A stretch of 64,000 bases of DNA from Couchioplanes azureus (GCF_014648355.1 NZ_BMQY01000001.1:1-64000), one strand, 5' to 3'; shown: positions 47,982 to 57,591, counted from the stretch's first letter. A program made the numbers and translations. The notes: a model not told the origin generated them from the letters alone.

Positions 47982-50255
47982 ATGACCATCCCGCCCCGGA
48001 CCCCGCGCTCCGCCATGCCCGCGGCTCCCGCGCGGCGGCGCGGCGGGGACGGGCGGTTCCTGCGATCGACCCCGACGCCGACCCCCGCCACGACCCCGAC
48101 CACGACCAGACCGACCGCCATCGAGCCGACGGAGCCTGCCGTGACGACCGCCGCACCGCGCACCGGCGACACCCCCGTGGAGCGCGCCGAGCTGCCCGAC
48201 GACCGCTTCCTCAACCGCGAGCTGTCCTGGCTCGACTTCAACGCCCGCGTCCTGGCCCTCGCCGAGGATCCCGGGACGCCCCTGTTGGAACGGGCCAAGT
48301 TCCTGGCGATCTTCGCGAGCAACCTCGACGAGTTCTACATGGTCCGGGTGGCCGGCCTGAAGCGGCGGCTCAAGGCCGGCCTGCCGATGCGCGGCGGGGA
48401 CCGCAGCTCGCTGCGCAACCAGCTGGAGATGATCACCGAGCGGGCCGCCGACCTGGTGACCCGGCACGCCGCCTGCTTCGCCGAGGAGGTACGCCCCAAG
48501 CTGCAGGCCGAGGGCATCGAGCTGGTCAGCTGGGCGGAGCTGGACGCGCCGGAGCGCGAGCGGCTGCGCACCTTCTTCCGCGAGCAGGTCTTCCCGGTGC
48601 TCACGCCGCTCGCCGTGGACCCGGCGCACCCGTTCCCCTACATCTCCAGCCGCTCGCTCAACCTGGCCGTGGTGCTGCGCGACCCGGTCGACAACAGCGG
48701 CGAGTTGTTCGCCCGCATCAAGGTGCCCAACAACGTGCCGCGCCTCGTGACGGTGCAGAACGACAGCCGGGGCGTGCGTTTCCTGCCCGTCGAGGAGCTC
48801 ATCGCCGTACACCTGGATCAGCTTTTCTCCGGCATGCAGATCCTGGAGTGGCACCTGTTCCGGGTGACCCGCAACGCCGAGGTGGAGGTCGACGAGGACC
48901 GCGACGAGGACCTGCTGCAGGCCCTGGAACGCGAGCTGGCGCAGCGGCGCTTCGGCCCGCCCGTACGCCTGGAGGTGGCGGCCTCGATCAGCGACCATGT
49001 CCTGGACCTGCTCGCCCGCGAGCTCGACATGAACGACGAGGACGTGCTGCGGGTGCCCGGCCTGCTGGATCTGGCGGCCCTGTGGCAGGTCTACGGCGAG
49101 GCCGACCGCGACGACCTGAAGGACCGCCCGTTCGTGCCGGCGACGCACCCGCAACTGGCCGACGGCGAGGTACCGCGCAGCGTCTTCAACCGGCTGCGCG
49201 AGTGCGACATCCTCGTGCACCACCCGTACCACTCGTTCTCCACGAGCGTGCAGCGCTTCATCGAGCAGGCCGCGGCGGACGAGAACGTCCTGGCCATCAA
49301 GCAGACGCTCTACCGCACCAGCGGGGACTCGCCGATCGTCGACGCGCTGGTCGACGCGGCCGCCGCCGGCAAGCAGGTGGTGGTGCTGGTCGAGGTGAAG
49401 GCGCGCTTCGACGAGGTCGCCAACATCGCCTGGGCCCGCACCCTGGAGAAGGCCGGCTGCCACGTGGTCTACGGCCTCGTCGGCCTCAAGACGCACTGCA
49501 AGACCTCCCTCGTCGTACGCCAGGAGGGCAACCAGATCCGCCGCTACTGCCACATCGGCACGGGCAACTACCACCCCAAGACCGCCCGCCTGTACGAGGA
49601 CTTCGGCATGCTCACCGCCGACCCGGAGGTCGGCGCGGACGTCACCGACCTGTTCAACGTGCTCACCGGTTACAGCCGCCAGACCGCGTTCCGCCGCCTG
49701 CTGGTCGCCCCGCACGGGGTCCGCAGGGGCCTGATCGAGCGGATCGAGGAGCAGGCCCGGCTGGCCCGCTCGGGCGGCGAGGCGCTGGTGCAGTTCAAGG
49801 TGAACTCGCTGGTGGACGAGGAGACCTGCGACGCCCTCTACCGGGCCTCACAGGACGGCGTACGCGTCGACCTGGTGATCCGGGGTATGTGTGCGCTGCG
49901 GCCCGGCGTGCCGGGGCTCTCGGACAACATCCGGGTCCGCTCGGTCGTCGGCCGTTTCCTGGAGCACTCAAGAGTGTTCCGCTTCGGCGCCGGCGACGAC
50001 GCCGAATACTGGATCGGGTCGGCGGACCTGATGCACCGCAACCTCGACCGCCGGGTCGAGGCGCTGGTGCGTGTCACTCTGCCGTCCGCGCAGGAGGATC
50101 TGCGCAATGTGCTGGAATTGGCCATGAGCGACGAGAGCGAGGGCTGGGACTTGGCGGGCGACGGCACCTGGCACCGGCGCTCCTCGAGCCACGGCGAGCC
50201 GCACATCCACCTGCAGGAGGCGCTGCTGCGCCGGGTCATCGGCAAGGCGGTCTGA
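47982..50255 (+). CDS. ppk: Polyphosphate kinase 1
   Basis: Makes inorganic polyphosphate from ATP. It is about 757 residues long. A disordered Pro/Thr/Arg-rich N-terminus (about 70 residues) precedes the family start [22 protein letters not shown]. Catalytic elements are [43 protein letters not shown] (with the phosphorylated His region) and [21 protein letters not shown]. The start is uncertain: ATG at 47982 has GGAG only 2 bases upstream, and ATG at 48015 is an alternative. It is followed 1 bp later by the MutT1-like gene. Confidence 0.95.
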   Translation: MTIPPRTPRSAMPAAPARRRGGDGRFLRSTPTPTPATTPTTTRPTAIEPTEPAVTTAAPRTGDTPVERAELPDDRFLNRELSWLDFNARVLALAEDPGTPLLERAKFLAIFASNLDEFYMVRVAGLKRRLKAGLPMRGGDRSSLRNQLEMITERAADLVTRHAACFAEEVRPKLQAEGIELVSWAELDAPERERLRTFFREQVFPVLTPLAVDPAHPFPYISSRSLNLAVVLRDPVDNSGELFARIKVPNNVPRLVTVQNDSRGVRFLPVEELIAVHLDQLFSGMQILEWHLFRVTRNAEVEVDEDRDEDLLQALERELAQRRFGPPVRLEVAASISDHVLDLLARELDMNDEDVLRVPGLLDLAALWQVYGEADRDDLKDRPFVPATHPQLADGEVPRSVFNRLRECDILVHHPYHSFSTSVQRFIEQAAADENVLAIKQTLYRTSGDSPIVDALVDAAAAGKQVVVLVEVKARFDEVANIAWARTLEKAGCHVVYGLVGLKTHCKTSLVVRQEGNQIRRYCHIGTGNYHPKTARLYEDFGMLTADPEVGADVTDLFNVLTGYSRQTAFRRLLVAPHGVRRGLIERIEEQARLARSGGEALVQFKVNSLVDEETCDALYRASQDGVRVDLVIRGMCALRPGVPGLSDNIRVRSVVGRFLEHSRVFRFGAGDDAEYWIGSADLMHRNLDRRVEALVRVTLPSAQEDLRNVLELAMSDESEGWDLAGDGTWHRRSSSHGEPHIHLQEALLRRVIGKAV

Positions 50256-50256
50256 G

Positions 50257-51138
50257 TTGACGGAGACTGTCCGCGCCGCCGGTGGGGTGCTGTGGCGTCC
50301 GGCCGGCGACGGGATCGAGATCTGCGTCGTGCACCGGCCGTACCGTGCGGACTGGAGTCTGCCCAAGGGCAAGCTGGACGGAGCCGAGCATCCGCTGGCC
50401 GCGGCGGTGCGCGAGGTGCTGGAGGAGACCGGCGTCCGCGGCGAGCCGCAGCTGCGGCTGCCCGGGGTCTCGTACACGATGCCCGACGGCGTGCCGAAGA
50501 CCGTGGACTTCTGGTTGCTGCGAGCCGGTGACGGACCGGCCGCGGAGCCGCAGGATCCGACCGAGGTCGACGCCGTGGTGTGGCTGCCGCCGCGCGAGGC
50601 CGTCGCCCGGCTGAGCTATCCGGACGACCGCCGCCTGGTCGAGCACGTCGTCGCCCTGCCACGGGTGACCGGGGTGACCCTGCTGGTCCGGCACGCGCAC
50701 GCGGGCCGGCGCAAGGACTTCGCCGGCAACGACGCGCTGCGGCCCATCGACGACCGGGGCCGGGCCCAGGCCGAGACGATGGCCGCGGCCGCCGCCCTCT
50801 TCGCTCCCCGGCGGCTGGTCGCGGCGACGCCGCTGCGCTGCCGGCAGACGTTCGAGCCGCTCGCCGACCGGCTGGGGCTGCCGATCGCCACGGACTCGGC
50901 CTTCGCCGAGCCCGGGGAGCCCGAGGAGATTCCGGCGCGGGTGAAGGCCGCGGCGGCCCGGCTGGTCGAGCTGCGCGACGGCCGGCGTACGGCGATCTGC
51001 AGCCAGGGCAAGGTCATCCCGGGGCTGCTGGCGCTCCTCGACGGCGTGGACGACCCGGCGCCCTACAAGACGCCCAAGGGCGACGGCTGGGTGCTCACCT
51101 GGTCGGGCGACCGGCTCGTGGCGCTGAGCCGGTTCTGA
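50257..51138 (+). CDS. mutT1: Two-domain NUDIX hydrolase/histidine phosphatase (MutT1-like)
   Basis: A 293-residue protein. The N-terminal NUDIX box is GKLDGAEHPLAAAVREVLEETGV (G-x5-E-x7-REVLEETGV, complete). The C-terminal half is a histidine phosphatase with LLVRHAHAGRR and TPLRCRQTFEPLADRLG. This is the architecture of mycobacterial MutT1 (Rv2985), which acts on oxidised nucleotides and diadenosine polyphosphates. The start TTG lies 1 bp after ppk, so translation is coupled. Its last 44 bp overlap the convergent membrane gene. Confidence 0.92.
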   Translation: MTETVRAAGGVLWRPAGDGIEICVVHRPYRADWSLPKGKLDGAEHPLAAAVREVLEETGVRGEPQLRLPGVSYTMPDGVPKTVDFWLLRAGDGPAAEPQDPTEVDAVVWLPPREAVARLSYPDDRRLVEHVVALPRVTGVTLLVRHAHAGRRKDFAGNDALRPIDDRGRAQAETMAAAAALFAPRRLVAATPLRCRQTFEPLADRLGLPIATDSAFAEPGEPEEIPARVKAAAARLVELRDGRRTAICSQGKVIPGLLALLDGVDDPAPYKTPKGDGWVLTWSGDRLVALSRF

Positions 51139-51610
51139 GCCGGGAGCCGCCGGACGGGCGGCGCGGCAGGGGCGGCGGCAGCGGGTCCGCCCGCCAGAAG
51201 CCGATCAGGTCGCCGGTGAGCCAGCGGGCGCGCCACAACTCGTCCTCGCGGGGTTCCCAGTCGCGCAGCGGCAGCAGCGCGATGCGCCAGCAGAGCACGC
51301 TGGTCAGATACCAGCCGTAGAAGGGTACGAGCCCGAGCACCGCGTCCCGGCGCCGGTACGAGCCGTACGGCGCCAGCAGGAACACGGCCACGCCGGACAG
51401 CGCACAGGTGACGAGCCAGTCGAGCAGCCCCCAGCCGGTCCAGCGTTCCGCGGCGTCGCCCAGGGCCCAGCCGGGCAGCACGGCGGCGACGAAGACGGCG
51501 GCGGCGATCAGCGACCGGCTCACCAGGCCGCGCGGCCGGGCCGGATCGCGGGAGGGCAGCGCCGATCCGGCCGCTGCCTCGGGGTCGTCCCGGGTGGTTC
51601 TGCGGTTCAT
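51095..51610 (-). CDS. Small integral membrane protein
   Basis: A 171-residue protein with about three transmembrane segments (LIAAAVFVAAVLPGWALG, WLVTCALSGVAVFLLAPYG, VLGLVPFYGWYLTSVLCW). An Arg/Pro-rich C-terminus follows, with WEPREDELWRARWLTGDLIGFWR. No family recognised. ATG at 51610 is preceded by TACGGT at 7 bases (leaderless arrangement). It overlaps mutT1 convergently by 44 bp. Confidence 0.65.
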   Translation of the reverse strand: MNRRTTRDDPEAAAGSALPSRDPARPRGLVSRSLIAAAVFVAAVLPGWALGDAAERWTGWGLLDWLVTCALSGVAVFLLAPYGSYRRRDAVLGLVPFYGWYLTSVLCWRIALLPLRDWEPREDELWRARWLTGDLIGFWRADPLPPPLPRRPSGGSRLRTGSAPRAGRPTR

Positions 51611-51654
51611 GCAGCGGACCGTAGGCTCAGCGGCCGCTGTGGCGCCGGAACACG

Positions 51655-51689
51655 CGAAAGGCGTCCACCGGAAGGGTGGACGCCTTTCG
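51655..51689 (-). terminator. Strong hairpin after hupB
   Basis: A perfect 15-bp stem (51655-51669 with 51675-51689) and a GGAAG loop between the hupB end and the membrane gene start. On the minus strand the stem reads CGAAAGGCGTCCACC to GGTGGACGCCTTTCG, followed by CG-rich sequence, so it is GC-type without a U-tract. Confidence 0.8.
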
Positions 51690-51718
51690 TCTCGTCAGCG
51701 GCCCGCTGAGCGGTCGCG

Positions 51719-52261
51719 TCAGCGGGTCTTGCGGGCCGGCGTCGCGCGCGCCGTGGTGGCCTTGCTGGCCGGGGTGGCCTTGGCCGCGGCCGTGGTCTTG
51801 CGGGCGGCCGTCTTGCGCGCCGGGGCCGCCTTCGTGGCGGCCGCCGTCTTGGTGGCGGTCTTCTTCGCCGGCGTGGCCTTGGCCGTGGTCTTCTTGGCCG
51901 CCGCCGTCTTGGTGGCGGCCGCCTTGGCCGGGGCGGCCTTCGTGGCGGTCTTCTTCGCCGCCGTGGCCTTGGTGGCGGTCGCCTTGGCCGCGGTGGCCTT
52001 GGTGGCGGTCGACTTGGCCGCGGTGGCCTTCGTCGCCGTCGCCTTGGCGGCCGTGGTCTTCTTGGCCGGCGCCGTCTTGGTGGCGGCCGCCTTGGCCGGG
52101 GCGGTCTTCTTGGCCGCCGTGGCCTTGGTGGCGGTCGCCTTGGTGGCGGTGGCCTTGGTGGCGGTGGCCTTGGTGGCAGCCGCCTTGGTGGCGGTGGCCT
52201 TCGTCGCGGTCGCCTTGGTGGCGGTGGCCTTGGTGGCCGTCGTCTTCTTCGCGGCGGCGGC
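51719..52261 (-). repeat. Codon-level repeat array encoding the HupB tail
   Basis: The tail is encoded by imperfect 12-bp units (AAGGCCACC/GCCACCAAG on the coding strand) reiterated for about 540 bp, interrupted by AAGACGGC and GCGCCGGC units. Unit length is a multiple of three, so expansion or contraction changes tail length without frameshift. Confidence 0.85.
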
Positions 52262-52546
52262 CTTGGCCACCTTGCCGCTGGCGACCATCTCCCGGAAACC
52301 CGTGCCGGGCTTGAAGGCGGGGACGGACGTCTTCTTCACCTTGACTGGTTCGCCGGTGCGCGGATTCCGAGCCGTGCGCGCGTTGCGCGCCCGCTTCTCG
52401 AAGACCCCGAAACCGGTGATGGCAACACGGTCGCCCTTGGTGACGGCGGTCTGCACCTCGCTGATCACCGCGTCCAGCGCCGCTGTCGCCGTCTTCCGGT
52501 CCCCCAGTCGGGCGGCGAGCGCCTCGATGAGCTCGGCCTTGTTCAC
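51719..52546 (-). CDS. hupB: Histone-like HU protein with a long Lys/Ala/Thr tail (HupB)
   Basis: A nucleoid protein of 275 residues. The N-terminal HU domain (about 1-90) is [52 protein letters not shown] and [14 protein letters not shown]. The remaining ~180 residues are a PAKK/ATKAT repeat tail resembling linker histone H1, as in mycobacterial HupB and Streptomyces HupS. The tail binds DNA nonspecifically and may be acetylated. GTG at 52546 has GGGAGG 6 bases upstream. It lies between leuD and a terminator. Confidence 0.97.
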   Translation of the reverse strand: MNKAELIEALAARLGDRKTATAALDAVISEVQTAVTKGDRVAITGFGVFEKRARNARTARNPRTGEPVKVKKTSVPAFKPGTGFREMVASGKVAKAAAAKKTTATKATATKATATKATATKAAATKATATKATATKATATKATAAKKTAPAKAAATKTAPAKKTTAAKATATKATAAKSTATKATAAKATATKATAAKKTATKAAPAKAAATKTAAAKKTTAKATPAKKTATKTAAATKAAPARKTAARKTTAAAKATPASKATTARATPARKTR

Positions 52547-52717
52547 GGTTTTCCTCCCGAACGTGAGAACAGATGCTCGTTCACGACCTACCTTGATCTG
52601 CGCCCTGCGCAAGTCGCCTACGGGGTCTCCACCGTCGTGGCGAGCATCACTGGCCCAATGCGAGCCATTCTGCGCGCACCGTATGCCCTCTGACCAGCAG
52701 ACACAAACATTAGCCGG

Positions 52718-52741
52718 AAAAAAAACCGTTGTGTCGCAACG
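52718..52741 (-). terminator. Intrinsic terminator after leuD
   Basis: On the minus strand a 5-bp stem (CGTTG-5-CAACG) is followed by one G and eight T, an intact U-tract terminator. It ends leuC-leuD ahead of hupB. A second hairpin with a 10-bp perfect outer stem lies at 52744-52775. It precedes the first on the minus strand and has an A-run on its right. Confidence 0.8.
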
Positions 52742-52803
52742 AATTCGCCCCCGTCGGACGGCCGGCGGGGGCGAAAAAGCCTGTACTGACAGGGTTTTGC
52801 GGC

Positions 52804-53391
52804 TCAGACGACGACCGGCTTGTAGGCCGGCCGGACTTTCTCGTACGAGGTAATCGCGCTCTCGTGTCGCAGGGTCAGTCCGATGTCGTCGAGGCCCTCC
52901 ATGAGGCGCCAGCGACTGAAGTCGTCGATCGGGAAGCCCCAGGCGGCGTCGTCCGCCCGTACCTGGCGCTCGGCGAGGTCCACGGTGATCCGCTTCTCCG
53001 GCTCGCTGTCGGCCATGTCCCAGAGCGCCTCGACCGCCTTCTGGTCGAGCTGCACCGGCAGCAGGCCTTCCTTGAGCGCGTTGCTGCGGAAGATGTCGCC
53101 GAAGCGGGCGGCGACGACGACCTTGAAACCCCAGTCGCGCAGGGCCCAGACGGCGTGCTGGCGCGACGAACCGGTGCCGAAGTCGGGCCCGGCGACCAGG
53201 ATCGTCGCGCCGGCGTGCGCCGGGTTGTTCAGGACGAACGACGGGTCGTCGCGCCAGGCGCTGAAGAGCCCGTCCTCGAAGCCGGTCCGGGTGACCCGCT
53301 TCAGGTACACGGCCGGGATGATCTGGTCGGTGTCCACATCGGAGCGGCGCAGCGGCATGACTTTGCCGGTGTGGGTGGTGAACTTCTCCAT
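52804..53391 (-). CDS. leuD: 3-isopropylmalate dehydratase small subunit
   Basis: A 195-residue subunit of the leucine-pathway isomerase. It has [43 protein letters not shown] and [17 protein letters not shown]. It pairs with LeuC 16 bp upstream on the same strand. Confidence 0.97.
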   Translation of the reverse strand: MEKFTTHTGKVMPLRRSDVDTDQIIPAVYLKRVTRTGFEDGLFSAWRDDPSFVLNNPAHAGATILVAGPDFGTGSSRQHAVWALRDWGFKVVVAARFGDIFRSNALKEGLLPVQLDQKAVEALWDMADSEPEKRITVDLAERQVRADDAAWGFPIDDFSRWRLMEGLDDIGLTLRHESAITSYEKVRPAYKPVVV

Positions 53392-53407
53392 GACGGTCTC
53401 TCTCGGC

Positions 53408-54853
53408 TCAGAGGTCGGCGGGGGCGGCCAGCCGGCCCACCACGGCGGTGGCGGCGGCGACCTCCGGCGAGACGAGATGGGTGCGCCCACCACGGCCCTG
53501 CCGGCCCTCGAAGTTGCGGTTGGAGGTGGAAGCGGCGCGCTGGCCCGGGCTGAGCGTGTCGGGGTTCATGCCCAGGCACATGGAGCAGCCGGCGAAGCGC
53601 CATTCGGCACCGGCGTCGAGGAAGACCTTGTCCAGGCCCTCCTGCTCGGCGGCCTCCCGCACCTGGTACGACCCCGGCACGATCATCATCCGCACCCCGT
53701 CGTGCACCTTGCGGCCACGGATCACGTCGGCGGCGGCGCGCAGGTCCTCGATGCGGCCGTTGGTGCAGGAGCCCACGAAGACCACGTCGACCGGTACGTC
53801 CTTGAGCGGCGTCCCGGCCTCCAGGCCCATGTATTCCAGCGCGCGGCGGGCGGCGTTGCGCTCGACCTCCTCGACGAACTCCTCCGGATCCGGCACGACG
53901 GAGTCCAGCGGGGCACCCTGTCCCGGGTTGGTGCCCCAGGTGACGAACGGGCTGAGGGCGGAGGCGTCCAAAATCACCTCGGTGTCGAACTGCGCGCCCT
54001 CGTCCGTGCCGAGCGAGCTCCAGTAGGCGACCGCAGCGTCCCAGTCGGCACCCGTGGGGGCGTGCTCGCGGCCCTTGAGGTACGCGAAGGTGGTCTCGTC
54101 CGGCGCGATCATGCCGGCCTTGGCGCCCCACTCGATGGACATGTTGCAGATGGTCATCCGGCCCTCCATGGAGAGCTTGCGGATCGCCTCGCCGCGGTAC
54201 TCGACGATGTGGCCGTTGCCGCCACCGGTGCCCACCTGGGCGATGAGCGCGAGGATGAGGTCCTTGGCGGTGACGCCCGGGCGCAGGTCGCCGACGACGG
54301 TGACCGCCATCGTCTTCGGCTTCGACTGCGGCAGCGTCTGCGTCGCGAGCACGTGCTCGACCTCGCTGGTGCCGATGCCGAAGGCCAGCGCCCCGAACGC
54401 GCCGTGGGTCGCGGTGTGGGAGTCGCCGCAGACGATGGTGGTGCCCGGCTGGGTCAGGCCGAGCTGCGGACCGATCACGTGCACGATGCCCTGCTGCTCG
54501 TGGCCGAGCGAGCGGATCTGCACGCCGAACTCGGCACAGTTCTTGCGCAGCGTCTCGATCTGCGTCCGCGAGGTCGTGTCGGCGATCGTCAGCAGGTCGC
54601 CGCGGCGGTTGTTGAACGCCGGGTCCGCGTACCCCGTCGGGGTGTTGTGGTCCTCGGTCGCGAGCGTGAGATCGGTGCGCCGGACCCGGCGGCCGGCCAG
54701 GCGCAGACCGTCGAAGGCCTGCGGGCTGGTCACCTCGTGCAGCAGGTGAAGGTCGATGTAGAGCAGATCAGGCTCACCCTCGGCAGAGCGGACGACGTGG
54801 TCGTCCCAGACCTTCTCTGCCAAGGTCCTCGGCTTCGGAGTGACTCCCACCAT
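53408..54853 (-). CDS. leuC: 3-isopropylmalate dehydratase large subunit
   Basis: A 481-residue aconitase-family protein converting 2- to 3-isopropylmalate. Its 4Fe-4S cluster cysteines are in [14 protein letters not shown] and [13 protein letters not shown]. Other motifs are [32 protein letters not shown] and the N-terminal [21 protein letters not shown] is preceded by TAGGAT at 6 bases, so the leuCD mRNA is probably leaderless. It is divergent from the NdgR-type regulator with only 49 bp between start codons. Confidence 0.97.
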   Translation of the reverse strand: MVGVTPKPRTLAEKVWDDHVVRSAEGEPDLLYIDLHLLHEVTSPQAFDGLRLAGRRVRRTDLTLATEDHNTPTGYADPAFNNRRGDLLTIADTTSRTQIETLRKNCAEFGVQIRSLGHEQQGIVHVIGPQLGLTQPGTTIVCGDSHTATHGAFGALAFGIGTSEVEHVLATQTLPQSKPKTMAVTVVGDLRPGVTAKDLILALIAQVGTGGGNGHIVEYRGEAIRKLSMEGRMTICNMSIEWGAKAGMIAPDETTFAYLKGREHAPTGADWDAAVAYWSSLGTDEGAQFDTEVILDASALSPFVTWGTNPGQGAPLDSVVPDPEEFVEEVERNAARRALEYMGLEAGTPLKDVPVDVVFVGSCTNGRIEDLRAAADVIRGRKVHDGVRMMIVPGSYQVREAAEQEGLDKVFLDAGAEWRFAGCSMCLGMNPDTLSPGQRAASTSNRNFEGRQGRGGRTHLVSPEVAAATAVVGRLAAPADL

Positions 54854-54859
54854 CTGGAC

Positions 54860-54865
54860 ATCCTA
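54860..54865 (-). promoter_or_regulatory. -10 element of the probable leaderless leuC promoter
   Basis: TAGGAT with a 6-base spacer to the leuC ATG. The partly symmetric CCTAAATTCTGG (54862-54873) overlaps it and is a candidate site for the divergent IclR-type regulator. Confidence 0.5.
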
Positions 54866-54902
54866 AATTCTGGGAGGTATGTTTCGGCTTGTGGGACACA
54901 GT

Positions 54903-55589
54903 ATGAGCGGTGTCGGCGTTCTCGACAAGGCAGTGGTCATCCTCGCGGCCTGTGTCGACGGCGCCAGCCTGGCCGAACTAGTCGACCGCACGAAGCTCCC
55001 CCGGGCGACCGCGCACCGGCTGGCCCAGGCCCTGGAGATCCATCGGATGCTGGTCCGGGACACCCAGGGACGCTGGCGACCCGGACCGCGCCTCGGCGAG
55101 CTGGCCAACGCGGCACCCGACGTGCTGCTGACCGCGGCCGAGCCGCTGCTGTCGGCGCTGCGCGACGCGACCGGTGAGAGCGCGCAGCTCTATCTGCGCC
55201 GCGCCGACGAGCGCATCTGCGTGGCGGCGGCGGAGCGGGCGAGCGGGCTGCGCGACACGGTGCCGGTCGGCTCGGTGCTGCCGATGGTGGCCGGCTCGGC
55301 GGCCCAGATCCTGCTCGCGTGGGAGCCGCCCGAGGCGGTCATGCCGCTGCTGCCGCGGTGCAAGTTCACCGGGCGCACGCTGGCCGAGGTCCGCCGCCGC
55401 GGCTGGGCGCAGAGCGTGGCCGAGCGCGAGCCGGGTGTGGCGAGCGTCTCGGCGCCGATCCGGGACCGGACCGGGCGGGTGATCGCGGCCATCTCCATCA
55501 GCGGCCCGATCGAGCGCCTCGGCCGCCGGCCCGGCGAGCGGCACGCGATGGCCGTGGTCCGCGCGGGCCAGCGCCTGAGCGGGCTGTAG
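54903..55589 (+). CDS. ndgR: IclR-family regulator NdgR
   Basis: A 228-residue regulator. The helix-turn-helix spans VGVLDKAVVILAACVDGASLAELVDRTKLPRATAHRLAQALE. The ligand domain includes GESAQLYLRRADERICVAAAERASGLRDTVPVGSVLPM and RRRGWAQSVAEREPGVASVSAPI. NdgR/LtbR proteins control leuCD and amino-acid genes in actinobacteria, and the divergent placement here agrees. ATG at 54903 corresponds to the usual MSGVGVLDKA start; an ATG at 54879 is too close to GGGAGG. Confidence 0.93.
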   Translation: MSGVGVLDKAVVILAACVDGASLAELVDRTKLPRATAHRLAQALEIHRMLVRDTQGRWRPGPRLGELANAAPDVLLTAAEPLLSALRDATGESAQLYLRRADERICVAAAERASGLRDTVPVGSVLPMVAGSAAQILLAWEPPEAVMPLLPRCKFTGRTLAEVRRRGWAQSVAEREPGVASVSAPIRDRTGRVIAAISISGPIERLGRRPGERHAMAVVRAGQRLSGL

Positions 55590-55612
55590 CCGCAGCCCGG
55601 CGGCGCGCCGGT

Positions 55613-56305
55613 TCAGGGGGTCCACACCGCGTTGTCGTGGGCGAAGACGACGCGTGCCGGATCGAACTGGAGGAGGCGGGCCACCCAGTCCGGGAAAACC
55701 GGCAGCGGTGGCCCCGCCCCGTCGGCGCGCGCCCGCCGGGCCAGCACGTCGCCGGTGAAGGCGGCCGCATGGTCGTGACTCTGCCCGGCGACCACCACCG
55801 TGCCGTCGCGGCGGCGTACCACCACCGACTGGTGTCCGGCGGTGTGCCCGGGTGTGGGCACGATCACCACGCCCGGCAGGATCTCGGCCTCGCCGTCCAG
55901 CTCGACGTAGCGGGCACCGGGCGAGTCGATCAGCTCGGGCAGGGTGTGCCGCTCCTTCGTCCGCGCCAGCTCCAGCTCCGTCCGCTGCGCGAAGATGGGC
56001 CTCCCCGGCAGCTCCGGATTGCCGCCGCAGTGGTCGAAATGCAGATGGCAGTTGACGATGTGCCGGACGTCGCCGGGCCGGCGCCCCACGGCGGCGAGCG
56101 CGTCCGCCAGCGCCCTCCGCCGCGGCCGGTAGTGGGCGTCGACGGCCGGATGCGACCCCATGCCGGTGTCGACGAGCAGCGCGCCGTCGGGATGGTCGAT
56201 CAGGTAGCCGAGACAGGGCTCGACCCGCGGCGATCCCGTTCCGGTCTCGGCGGCGGGCCGGATGAGATAGCCGAAATCGACACGCAGTACCTGAAGATCC
56301 GTCAC
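55613..56305 (-). CDS. Metallo-beta-lactamase-fold hydrolase (lactonase-like)
   Basis: A 230-residue MBL-fold protein with both metal sites: VNCHLHFDHCGGN (HxHxDH), PGHTAGH, VVVAGQSHDHAA and the late His in VVFAHD. The length and sequence resemble AHL-lactonase-like or similar single-domain hydrolases. GTG start lies within a palindrome (56304-56316). The actual substrate is unknown. It is transcribed convergently with ndgR. Confidence 0.85.
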   Translation of the reverse strand: MTDLQVLRVDFGYLIRPAAETGTGSPRVEPCLGYLIDHPDGALLVDTGMGSHPAVDAHYRPRRRALADALAAVGRRPGDVRHIVNCHLHFDHCGGNPELPGRPIFAQRTELELARTKERHTLPELIDSPGARYVELDGEAEILPGVVIVPTPGHTAGHQSVVVRRRDGTVVVAGQSHDHAAAFTGDVLARRARADGAGPPLPVFPDWVARLLQFDPARVVFAHDNAVWTP

Positions 56306-56316
56306 ACTGACAGTGT
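56304..56316 (-). promoter_or_regulatory. Palindrome over the metallo-hydrolase start
   Basis: ACACTG-1-CAGTGT is a perfect 13-bp palindrome covering the GTG start and probable -10 (AACACT with 6 bases to GTG). It could be a repressor operator on a leaderless promoter. Confidence 0.45.
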
Positions 56317-56403
56317 TGCGGGTCTGAAGCCCGCGGGGTTACGCCCAGCGCTAAACTCAGCGTAAGCGATCCACAGCGCCGCGTAGTACGCGTGGAGAAA
56401 GCA

Positions 56404-56434
56404 AAACGGCCCGTGTCATCGACACGAGCCGTTT
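56404..56434 (-). terminator. Terminator of the tRNA-Glu gene
   Basis: A 7-bp stem (56404-56410 with 56428-56434), a mismatch, a further 6-bp stem and an ATC loop. On the minus strand it ends in GCCGTTTTGCTTT, a U-rich tail. Confidence 0.85.
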
Positions 56435-56439
56435 GATGC

Positions 56440-56515
56440 TGGTAGTCCCGAAGGGATTCGAACCCTCGCTACCGCCTTGAGAGGGCGGCGTCCTAGGCCG
56501 CTAGACGACGGGACC
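56440..56515 (-). tRNA. tRNA-Glu (CUC)
   Basis: On the minus strand the cloverleaf has acceptor GGTCCCG/CGGGACT (with a G-T end pair), D-arm GTCTAGCGGCCTAGGAC, anticodon arm CCGCCCTCTCAAGGCGG with anticodon CTC, and T-arm AGGGTTCGAATCCCT. The encoded CCA follows the discriminator A at 56440-56442. Confidence 0.96.
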
Positions 56516-56619
56516 AGGCCTTGCCATTGTTGCTCTTGCTTCGGTCTTTCCCGCTCCAGCAACGGTGCTGAACTCTATCAGATGTCCAGCGCCGCCGATC
56601 TCGCGGGGAGACCTTAGCG

Positions 56620-56691
56620 CTGGGGTACCAGGACTCGAACCTAGACTAACTGAACCAGAATCAGTCGGGCTGCCAATTACCCCATACCCCA
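56620..56691 (-). tRNA. tRNA-Gln (CUG)
   Basis: On the minus strand, acceptor TGGGGTA pairs with TACCCCA. The anticodon arm is ACTGATTCTGGTTCAGT with anticodon CTG, and the T-arm carries GGTTCGAGTCC. The discriminator is G and no CCA is encoded. It lies 104 bp upstream of tRNA-Glu on the same strand and may share a transcript. Confidence 0.94.
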
Positions 56692-56784
56692 TCGGTACGG
56701 CTTGCCGTACCGAGTAGGAACTCTACCCGAGCCCCCGGTGCCCTCCAAATCGGGTTACCAATTGGCGTTTCGGTAACGCCCCGG

Positions 56785-57591
56785 TCACACCTCGAAGAGG
56801 TCCGCATGGGTGCGGGCCCAGGTGGCGAAGGTGGTGGCCGGGCGTCCGGTCAGTTCGGCCACCGTGGGTACCGCGCGCTGCGGGTGTTCCGCCAGGAGCC
56901 GGAGGCCGTCGGCGTACCAGGCGGCGTGCTCGCCCATGCTCGCCTCCAGCTGCCGCACCAGCTCGTCGTGGGGCAGGTCGACATAGGTGAGCTCGCGGCC
57001 CAGCGCCGCGCCGATCAGGGCCACGCGCTCCCGGCGGGTCAGCGACTCCGGGCCGGTGAGCTCGTAGGACCGGCCCTCGTGACCGTCCTCGAGCAGGCAG
57101 CGGGCCGCCACCGCCGCGATGTCGGCGAGGGCGATCGGCGCGTTGGCGGCCGAGCCGTAGCCGTCGCGGACCACGTCCCCGGCACGGATCTGACCGGCCC
57201 ACAGCTCGGCGTTGGACATGAACTCGCCCGGCTCGAGGTGCACGTACGGCACCCCGCACGCCTCCACGCCGTCCTCGACGGCCTGCCAGTGGTCCCCCTT
57301 GGCGCCGGCCATGTCGACGATGCGCCGCACCCCCGCGGCGGCCGCCATCCGGCACACCTCGGCGTTCGTCTCGATCAGCGGAGCGAGATACATCCGGTCC
57401 ACCCCGTCGAGGGCCGCCGGGAGACCGGCCGGGCGGCCGAGGAAGCCCGTGACCGCCTCCACCCCGGCGGGAAGCCCGGCCCGCGCCGGATTCACCGTGA
57501 GCGCCCGCACGTCCGTGGCACCGAGCGCTAGCAGCTCGTCCACGACCAGCCGTCCGACGCCTCCGGTCGCGCCGGTCACCAGGATCCGCAT
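56785..57591 (-). CDS. NAD(P)-binding NmrA/SDR-like oxidoreductase
   Basis: A 268-residue atypical short-chain dehydrogenase. The Rossmann motif MRILVTGATGGVGRLVVDEL is intact. VRRIVDMAGAKGDHWQAVEDG lacks a clear YxxxK pair, as in NmrA-like sensors and quinone reductases. ELTGPESLTRRERVALI and LTGRPATTFATWARTHADLF follow. ATG has GGGGAGG 8 bases upstream. It is divergent from a TetR regulator and probably its target. Confidence 0.88.
   Translation of the reverse strand: MRILVTGATGGVGRLVVDELLALGATDVRALTVNPARAGLPAGVEAVTGFLGRPAGLPAALDGVDRMYLAPLIETNAEVCRMAAAAGVRRIVDMAGAKGDHWQAVEDGVEACGVPYVHLEPGEFMSNAELWAGQIRAGDVVRDGYGSAANAPIALADIAAVAARCLLEDGHEGRSYELTGPESLTRRERVALIGAALGRELTYVDLPHDELVRQLEASMGEHAAWYADGLRLLAEHPQRAVPTVAELTGRPATTFATWARTHADLFEV

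Noticed and set aside
47190..49715. Long minus-strand open frame opposite ppk
   Set aside because: Antisense shadow with Arg/Pro-rich ends; ppk is unmistakable on the + strand.
51719..52261. Repeats resembling a CRISPR or minisatellite array
   Set aside because: They are in-frame codon repeats of the HupB tail; no spacers or cas genes.
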